From JBCCGI01 sp039029355 (GTDB lineage Bacteria; Planctomycetota; UBA1135; GCA-002686595): a stretch of DNA of 19,728 bases. Position numbers and translations under genes: made by a program. Each line of letters opens with the position of its first letter. Positions within the stretch are counted from its first letter, which is position 1. The notes under the pieces are model-generated. The model saw only the letters and a program-made list of their open reading frames with translations. It made no database searches and was not told the DNA's origin. This document shows positions 15,223 through 19,728 of the stretch, one piece after another. Location: NCBI GenBank assembly GCA_039029355.1, contig JBCCGI010000118.1, forward strand, positions 1-19,728, given 5' to 3'.

Positions 15223-15980
15223 CAAGCGTAGGTAGGCAGGCGGTTCATGAGGGCCGCGGCATAGCCGGCGCCGAAACCGTTGTCGATGTTGACCACGGTG
15301 ACGCCTGCCGCGCAGGAGTTCAGCATACCGAGGAGCGCGGCGATTCCGCCGAGCGAGGCACCGTATCCGACCGAGGTCGGCACGGCGATGACGGGTCGGG
15401 CCACCAGGCCTCCGACCACGCTGGGCAGGGCGCCTTCCATGCCGGCGACGACGATCAGGACGCGCGCCGAACGCAGGCGGTCGGTCTCCGCCAGCAGCCG
15501 GTGCAGGCCCGCGACGCCGACGTCGGCCAGGTGGTCGGCCCGGGCGCCCATCATGCGGGCGGTGACCAGGGCCTCCTCGGCGACGGACCCATCGGCGGTT
15601 CCGGCGGAGAGCACGAGGATCTCGCCCTCGCCGCCGTCCGCCTCGGGGAGCCCGACGGCGACCGCGCCCGAGCGCTCGAACAGGACGGCCTCGGGCACCG
15701 CTTCGAGCAGCGCCGCCGCGCCCTCGGGCCGCGCCCGGGTGACGAGCAGGCGCTCGTGGTGGGCCAGGATCGAGCGCGCGATGTCGACCAGCTCGTGGGG
15801 CGCCTTGCCGGCGCCGAAGACCACCTCGGGGAACCCGCAGCGCAGCTCGCGGTGCAGGTCGATGCGCGAGTGCCCCAGGTCGTCGGCCGGCCAGGCGGAG
15901 AGCCGGGCCAGGCCGTCGTCCACGGCGAGGGTGCCGTCTTGGACCTCCTGGAGGAGGGTCTTGAGCTTGGTTTGATCCAC
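15222..15980 (-). CDS. larB: LarB: pyridinium-3,5-biscarboxylic acid mononucleotide synthase
   Basis: 252 aa. LarB carboxylates and hydrolyses nicotinic acid adenine dinucleotide in the first step of nickel-pincer nucleotide synthesis; its C-terminal half is PurE-like. Diagnostic motifs: LRCGFPEVVFGAGKAP (46-61), LSAGTADGSVAEEA (124-137), VAGMEGALPSVVGGLV (178-193), AVPTSVGYGASLGG (199-212), LNSCAAGV with the conserved Cys223, and VVNIDNGFGAGYAAA. The start is a GTG at 15980, which gives the usual short helical N-terminus; no Shine-Dalgarno is visible, and a terminator-like hairpin with five T sits directly upstream. The next gene is carA, not larC or larE, so the function of LarB here (pincer cofactor or other) cannot be judged from the window. 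Confidence 0.93.
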   Translation of the reverse strand: MDQTKLKTLLQEVQDGTLAVDDGLARLSAWPADDLGHSRIDLHRELRCGFPEVVFGAGKAPHELVDIARSILAHHERLLVTRARPEGAAALLEAVPEAVLFERSGAVAVGLPEADGGEGEILVLSAGTADGSVAEEALVTARMMGARADHLADVGVAGLHRLLAETDRLRSARVLIVVAGMEGALPSVVGGLVARPVIAVPTSVGYGASLGGIAALLGMLNSCAAGVTVVNIDNGFGAGYAAALMNRLPTYA

Positions 15981-15984
15981 GACG

Positions 15985-16013
15985 AAAAAGGCCGGTGAGC
16001 ATACCCGACCGGC
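15985..16013 (-). terminator. Terminator-like hairpin with T5, immediately before larB
   Basis: On the minus strand GCCGGT (16013-16008) pairs with ACCGGC (15996-15991) across an 11-base loop, followed by C and TTTTT (15989-15985). The larB GTG starts four bases later. It could end transcription coming from tsaD about 100 bp after its stop. Because it overlaps the place where a larB ribosome site should be, it could also act as an attenuator. The loop contains TATGCT (16003-15998), which resembles a -10 element and would put a start site about 10 nt before larB. Confidence 0.5.
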
Positions 16014-16118
16014 TGGGGGCCGTGTGGGAAATCGGTCGCTCGATCGTCCTAATTGAGGCCTTTAGAGAAGCTTAGGAGTGTGCGCCGACACGCGCTGGCC
16101 AGGGCCGAGCGCTCGGGC

Positions 16119-17141
16119 CTAGCGCGGGGCCGCGTCGGCGTGGAGCGGGGCCAGGTTGCCGGCCGCCCAGTGCTCGAATCCCAGCCCCGCGATCATCGCC
16201 GCGTTGTCGGTGCAGTACGCCGGCTTGGGGAACACCGCCCGCGCCCCCATCTCGGCCGCGGCGGCCTGCATGCGCTCGCGGAGCCGCGGGTTGCAGGCCA
16301 CCCCGCCGCTGACGAGCACGCTCTGGAGCCCGGTGGCGCGGGCCGCGCCGAGGGTCTGGTCCACCAGAACGTCGACCACGGCCTCCTGGAACGAGGCCGC
16401 GATGTCCGCGGGGCGCTCGATCTCTTCGGGCGCGGGCGTGGGGGCGAGGGCGTTCTGCCCGCGCAGGTGGTAGAGCACCGCGGTCTTCAGGCCGCTGAAC
16501 GAGAAGCCCGGCTTGCCGTCCTTCGGGCGGTAGCGCGGGAACGCGACGGCCGTGGGGTCGCCCTCCGCCGCCAGGCGCGAGATCTCGGGGCCGCCGGGGT
16601 AGCCCAGGCCGAGCATCTGCGCGACCTTGTCGAAGGCCTCGCCGGCGGCGTCGTCCAGGGTGGTCGCGAGCGGCACGAGCTGGGTCGGCCCCTCCATCCG
16701 GTACAGCGAGGTGTGCCCGCCGGACACGATCAGCGCCAGGCACGGGAGCTCGACCTCTTCCTCCATCGTCGCCGCATAGGCGTGCGCCTCGATGTGGTGG
16801 ACGCAGACCAGCGGCAGTCCGCGCGCGTAGGCCAGGCCCTTCGCCGCGGAGAGGCCCACGAGCAGCGAGCCGATCAGCCCGGGACGCGCGGTGACCGCGA
16901 CGGCGCTGAGGTCGTCCAGCGTCACCTCGGCCTCGGCCAGCGCCCGGTCGATCACCTCGAGCACGTAGCGCAGGTGCGCGCGGCCGGCGACCTCGGGCAC
17001 CACGCCGCCGTAGAGCGCGTGCTCGGGCGCCTGGCTGTGCACGATCGAGGAGAGGATCGTCCGCCCGCCGCGCACGACCGCGGCCGCGGTCTCGTCACAG
17101 GACGACTCGATCCCGAGCAGGAGCGCGGCCTCAGTCGACAT
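16119..17141 (-). CDS. tsaD: tRNA N6-adenosine threonylcarbamoyltransferase TsaD
   Basis: 340 aa, typical length. TsaD transfers the threonylcarbamoyl group to A37 of ANN-decoding tRNAs (t6A), with TsaB, TsaE and TsaC acting elsewhere. ASKHA-fold motifs are all present: GIESSCDETAAAVV (10-23), GGVVPEVAGRAH (45-56), the metal site VHHIEAH (H116, H120), IVSGGHTSL (138-146), DDAAGEAFDKVAQMLGLGYPGGP, SFSGLKTAV, VSGGVACNPRLR and D312 in CTDNAAM. The ATG at 17141 lies inside the end of the upstream peptidase gene, overlapping by 11 nt, which suggests co-translation. A 138-bp gap with the larB hairpin follows it. Confidence 0.97.
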   Translation of the reverse strand: MSTEAALLLGIESSCDETAAAVVRGGRTILSSIVHSQAPEHALYGGVVPEVAGRAHLRYVLEVIDRALAEAEVTLDDLSAVAVTARPGLIGSLLVGLSAAKGLAYARGLPLVCVHHIEAHAYAATMEEEVELPCLALIVSGGHTSLYRMEGPTQLVPLATTLDDAAGEAFDKVAQMLGLGYPGGPEISRLAAEGDPTAVAFPRYRPKDGKPGFSFSGLKTAVLYHLRGQNALAPTPAPEEIERPADIAASFQEAVVDVLVDQTLGAARATGLQSVLVSGGVACNPRLRERMQAAAAEMGARAVFPKPAYCTDNAAMIAGLGFEHWAAGNLAPLHADAAPR

Positions 17142-18423
17142 GACGCACCGCCACCGGTCCGGGGGAGCGCCCGCGCAGAAGGCCGATCGCCGCGTCGAGC
17201 TGGGGGTCGTCGGGCGCCTCGGCGATGAGCGTGAGGCCCTCCTCCTCCTCCCAGGCGCGCAGCTCCGGCACCGCGGCGGGCGGGGGGGAGTAGAGCCGCA
17301 GGAAGCCGTGGATCGCGCGTCGCTGGCCGGCGGGCAGGGCGACCCACACGTCGGGCGCGAGCCCGGTCCAGCCCGAGCCGCGCTCGATGCGGCGTCCGGC
17401 GGGCGTGAAGTAGCTCGACGTCGTGAGCTTGATGATCGCCTGCTCGTGCTCGAAGCGCGACAGGGTCTGCACCGCGCCCTTGCCGTAGGTCTCCTCGCCG
17501 ACGACGACGCCGACGCGGTGGTCCTGAAGGGCGCCGCAGAGCACCTCGCTCGCGCTGGCCGAGTCGCCGTCGACCAGCACCACCAGCGGCAGCCCGAGCA
17601 GGTGCGTCTCCTCGGCGCGCGCGCGCGTGCTGCGCGTCTCGGTGCGCGAGCGCGTCGACACCAGCACGCCGTCGGGGATGAAGCGATCGGCGATCCGAAT
17701 GGCGGCGTCGAGGATCCCGCCGGGGTTCGAGCGCAGATCCAGGATGAGGCCCTGCATGCCCCGCTCGGACAGCCAGGCCGTCCAGCGGTCGAACTCCTCG
17801 AGCGTGCGGTGGCTGAAGGACACGATCGCGAGGTAGCCGAGCTCGTCGTCGAGCATGCGCGCGTGCCGCACGGAAGGATCGACCACCGGCTCGGGCCGCA
17901 GCGTTGCGGTCCGGACCTCGGCGTCGCGGCCCAGGAGCTCGAGCTCGATCGGCTCGCCCGAGCGCCGCTTGAGGCTGTCGCGCAGCCCGCCCTCGGGCAT
18001 CGCGTCGACGCGCGCGCCGTCCACGGCGACGATCCGGTCGCCCACCCGCAGCCCGGCCCGCTCCGCGGGCGACCCCGCGAGCGGGAAGCGGATGCGGCCC
18101 TCCTCGGCGTCGAGGAACAGCACGCCGATGCCGAGGTACTCGCCGCTGGTCTCGCGGTCGATGCCGGCGATCTCCTCGGGCCCGTAGTAGCGCGAGTAGC
18201 GATCGAGGTTCCCCACCATGCCGCGCAGGGCGCCGTCGATCAGCGTGCGCGAGTCGACCTCCTCGACGTAGGTCTCCTGGGTCAGGTCGCGGACCGCCCG
18301 GAGCAGCTCCACGTCGCGGTCGACGGGGGCGGGCAGCAGCGCGTAGACGATCGAGAGCGTGAGCAGCCCGCAGGCGAAGCCGACGGCGAAGGTGAGCTCG
18401 GGAAGGGGGTTTCGGTTGGGCAT
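17131..18423 (-). CDS. S41 carboxy-terminal processing peptidase (CtpA/Prc family), membrane-anchored
   Basis: 430 aa. A single N-terminal hydrophobic segment (about 11-31, TFAVGFACGLLTLSIVYALL) anchors the protein with its catalytic part outside the cytoplasm. LDRYSRYYGPEEI is the usual segment before the PDZ domain, which runs from about 95 to 175 (GIGVLF..., GSPAERAGLRVGDRIVAVDG). The S41 core follows: LILDLRSNPGGILDAA (226-241), the serine motif VLVDGDSASASEV with probable nucleophile S290, and GEETYGKGAVQT with K315, 25 residues later as in the Ser/Lys dyad of the family. Relatives trim or degrade extracytoplasmic proteins from the C-terminus. The C-terminal 60 residues are Pro/Glu-rich and less conserved. 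First gene of the minus-strand cluster; start ATG 18423 has no clear Shine-Dalgarno. Confidence 0.93.
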   Translation of the reverse strand: MPNRNPLPELTFAVGFACGLLTLSIVYALLPAPVDRDVELLRAVRDLTQETYVEEVDSRTLIDGALRGMVGNLDRYSRYYGPEEIAGIDRETSGEYLGIGVLFLDAEEGRIRFPLAGSPAERAGLRVGDRIVAVDGARVDAMPEGGLRDSLKRRSGEPIELELLGRDAEVRTATLRPEPVVDPSVRHARMLDDELGYLAIVSFSHRTLEEFDRWTAWLSERGMQGLILDLRSNPGGILDAAIRIADRFIPDGVLVSTRSRTETRSTRARAEETHLLGLPLVVLVDGDSASASEVLCGALQDHRVGVVVGEETYGKGAVQTLSRFEHEQAIIKLTTSSYFTPAGRRIERGSGWTGLAPDVWVALPAGQRRAIHGFLRLYSPPPAAVPELRAWEEEEGLTLIAEAPDDPQLDAAIGLLRGRSPGPVAVRHVD

Positions 18424-18653
18424 GGCGCCGGCGCGAGCCGAGAGAGCATAGCGGCCGCACGCCGCGGGCCTCCGGAGTGTCCCTCCAGGTGGACGAGAGC
18501 CCGGCGGGCGGGCGGCGGTGGATGTGTTGTAAGTCGCTTCTATGCTTCGGGATAGGGCGAATTAACAGCCTCTGGTTACCGGTGGCACACGGCTCGCTTA
18601 TCCTTTCCCGCGCCAGAATGCAGGGATCCCGTGTCCCGCCCGGCGAAACCGTC
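18424..18653. promoter_or_regulatory. Divergent intergenic region, S41 peptidase / EF-hand protein
   Basis: 230 bp between divergent starts, clearly less GC-rich in its central part (about 18530-18610). TATGCT, a possible -10 element, occurs on the plus strand at 18541-18546 and on the minus strand at 18450-18445; the latter is 21 nt before the S41 ATG. No convincing -35 boxes were seen. Nothing in it looks protein-coding. Confidence 0.4.
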
Positions 18654-19728
18654 ATGAACCGAACGCTTTTCCCGCTGCTGCTCCTCGCCCTCCCGCTCGG
18701 CACCGCCTCCGCCCAGGAGGCGACGCTGCCGAACCTGGCCCGCGCGCGCGCGTCCTTCGCGGGCGCCGACGCGAACCAGGACGGCAAGATCACGCTCCGC
18801 GAGGCCGTCGCGGCGCGCCACACCGAGCAGGAGTTCGGCGCCTTCGACCTCGACGGCGACGGCCAGCTCACCCAGGACGAGTTTGTCGTCGGCTACAAGG
18901 AGCGCATCACGAGCCGCGGACGGCGCGTGGCGGCCGACCTCGAGACCGAGGCCCGGCGCGTCCTCGCGAAGCGCCGTGCGGAGCAGGCGGAAGCGGCCCG
19001 CCGCGGCGAGGACGGTCCGGCGGCGCGGCGCTCCGAGCTGGCGCGCGAGAAGGCGCGCCTCAGCGGCCAGGACCCGGCCCGCATCCAGAACCGGGTCGAG
19101 AACGCCAAGGGCGGCGCCTCGAACGCGGCGTCGAACGGCACCTCGGCCCGCGACCGAGCGCGCGGCGCCCTGTCGGGGCTGCAGAAGAAGACCACCGCCA
19201 GCGCCGCCAAGTCGGCCACGACCTCCGAGGTCGAGGCGCCGGCCCCGCCCCCGGCGCCGCGCGTCGGCGGAGCGCCGGTCGCCAGCCGCTCCGCCGCGCC
19301 CGCCGAGGTCGTTCGCCCGGGCACGCCGGTCGGCCAGCGCGCCGGCGACGGTGGGGCCGCGGGCCCGGCGGCCTCGCGCCTGCGCCCGTCGCAGAAGACC
19401 AGCCTCGAGGAGCTACGGCGCTCGCTCGAGCAGCGCCGCCAGCGCGAGCAGCAGGCGCGCGCCAACGACCCGCGCGTCCAGCAGGAGCGCCGGCGCGTCG
19501 AAGAGCGGCGTGCGAACGGCCAGAGCACGAACCGCGGCACGGCCACGACCCGCGGCCGCAACGCCGGCGGAGCTTCCCGCAGCGGTGGCGGCACGAGCCG
19601 CGGCAACGCCGCCGGCGGCCGCAGCGGCGGCGTGCGCTCGAAGGGCACCCGTTCGAGCTTCCCGCAGCGGTGGCGGCACGAGCCGCGGCAACGCCGCCGG
19701 CGGCCGCAGCGGCGGCGTGCGCTCGAAC
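18654..19728 (+). CDS. Secreted EF-hand protein with long Arg/Ala/Gln-rich tail (3' end outside window)
   Basis: 358 codons are visible and the frame is open to the edge. Signal peptide 1-19 (MNRTLFPLLLLALPLGTASA). Two canonical 12-residue EF-hand loops follow: DANQDGKITLRE (38-49) and DLDGDGQLTQDE (64-75), each with Asp/Asn at positions 1, 3 and 5, Gly at 6 and Glu at 12, so Ca2+ binding is likely. Residues about 85-160 are Arg/Ala/Glu-rich and helical or coiled in character; 160-240 are Ala/Ser/Pro linker; about 245-300 again Arg/Gln-rich; then Gly/Arg/Ser repeats. The ATG at 18654 fits the signal peptide, though no Shine-Dalgarno is visible. After about residue 333 a repeated DNA block is read in a different frame and gives Arg-rich filler, so the visible end may not be the true protein. 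Function unknown. Confidence 0.85.
   Translation, partial: MNRTLFPLLLLALPLGTASAQEATLPNLARARASFAGADANQDGKITLREAVAARHTEQEFGAFDLDGDGQLTQDEFVVGYKERITSRGRRVAADLETEARRVLAKRRAEQAEAARRGEDGPAARRSELAREKARLSGQDPARIQNRVENAKGGASNAASNGTSARDRARGALSGLQKKTTASAAKSATTSEVEAPAPPPAPRVGGAPVASRSAAPAEVVRPGTPVGQRAGDGGAAGPAASRLRPSQKTSLEELRRSLEQRRQREQQARANDPRVQQERRRVEERRANGQSTNRGTATTRGRNAGGASRSGGGTSRGNAAGGRSGGVRSKGTRSSFPQRWRHEPRQRRRRPQRRRALE
19570..19727 (+). repeat. 73-bp direct repeat, 85-bp offset, at the window end
   Basis: Bases 19570-19642 recur exactly at 19655-19727, separated by 12 bases. The 85-bp offset is not a multiple of three, so the second copy is read one base out of phase with the first. The first copy gives Gly/Ser/Arg-rich residues (SRSGGGTSRGNAAGG); the second gives FPQRWRHEPRQRRRRP. 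An assembly slip or an indel in a repeat is the simplest explanation. Confidence 0.88.

Noticed and set aside
15981..16118. Possible small RNA or riboswitch before larB
   Set aside because: Only one simple hairpin with a T-run is visible; no larger conserved aptamer-like fold or known motif could be recognised by eye.

Overview
The window is about 19.7 kb of very GC-rich bacterial DNA (roughly 70% G+C by eye) and is densely coded on both strands. The mixture is housekeeping genes beside a formylglycine-type sulfatase with a long secreted-protein tail, a collagen-like secreted protein, an EF-hand secreted protein and large unrecognised exported proteins. This fits a high-GC member of the Planctomycetota best. 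That assignment is an inference from gene content; no rRNA or tRNA is present to settle it.

Layout. (1) Positions 1-7142 (+): a tightly packed run of the 3' end of an ftsK-like gene (acidic repeats, then the FtsK gamma winged helix), rimO, pgsA, pgpA, a membrane SpoIIE/RsbU-type phosphatase, a small MazG-like gene and priA. Junctions are overlaps or gaps of at most 10 nt, so it is probably one operon. It covers chromosome translocation, ribosomal protein S12 modification, phosphatidylglycerol synthesis, signalling, nucleotide clean-up and replication restart. (2) 7324-10197 (+): two exported proteins of unknown function. The first is split by a frame change in a run of nine G. (3) 10232-14057: a secreted collagen-like protein (-) and a secreted sulfatase (+), divergent from a shared 127-bp region. 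(4) 14089-18423 (-): S41 C-terminal processing peptidase, tsaD, larB and carA. The first pair overlaps by 11 nt and the last pair shares one base (TGATG). A terminator-like hairpin lies just before larB. (5) 18654 to the end (+): a signal-peptide protein with two canonical EF-hands and a long Arg/Ala/Gln-rich tail, cut by the window edge.

How the genes work together. PgsA and PgpA catalyse consecutive steps of phosphatidylglycerol synthesis. RimO and TsaD modify the translation apparatus. PriA and FtsK serve the chromosome. CarA begins pyrimidine and arginine supply. LarB makes the first intermediate of the nickel-pincer cofactor, but its usual partners LarC and LarE are not in the window. 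No gap without a gene exceeds about 230 bp.

I found no convincing new multi-gene system. The most useful leads are the carA-larB coupling with its leader hairpin, the acidic tandem repeats before the FtsK gamma domain, the G9 frameshift, the modular tails of the two secreted proteins, and the fact that both window ends lie in tandem repeats, which suggests assembly breakpoints.
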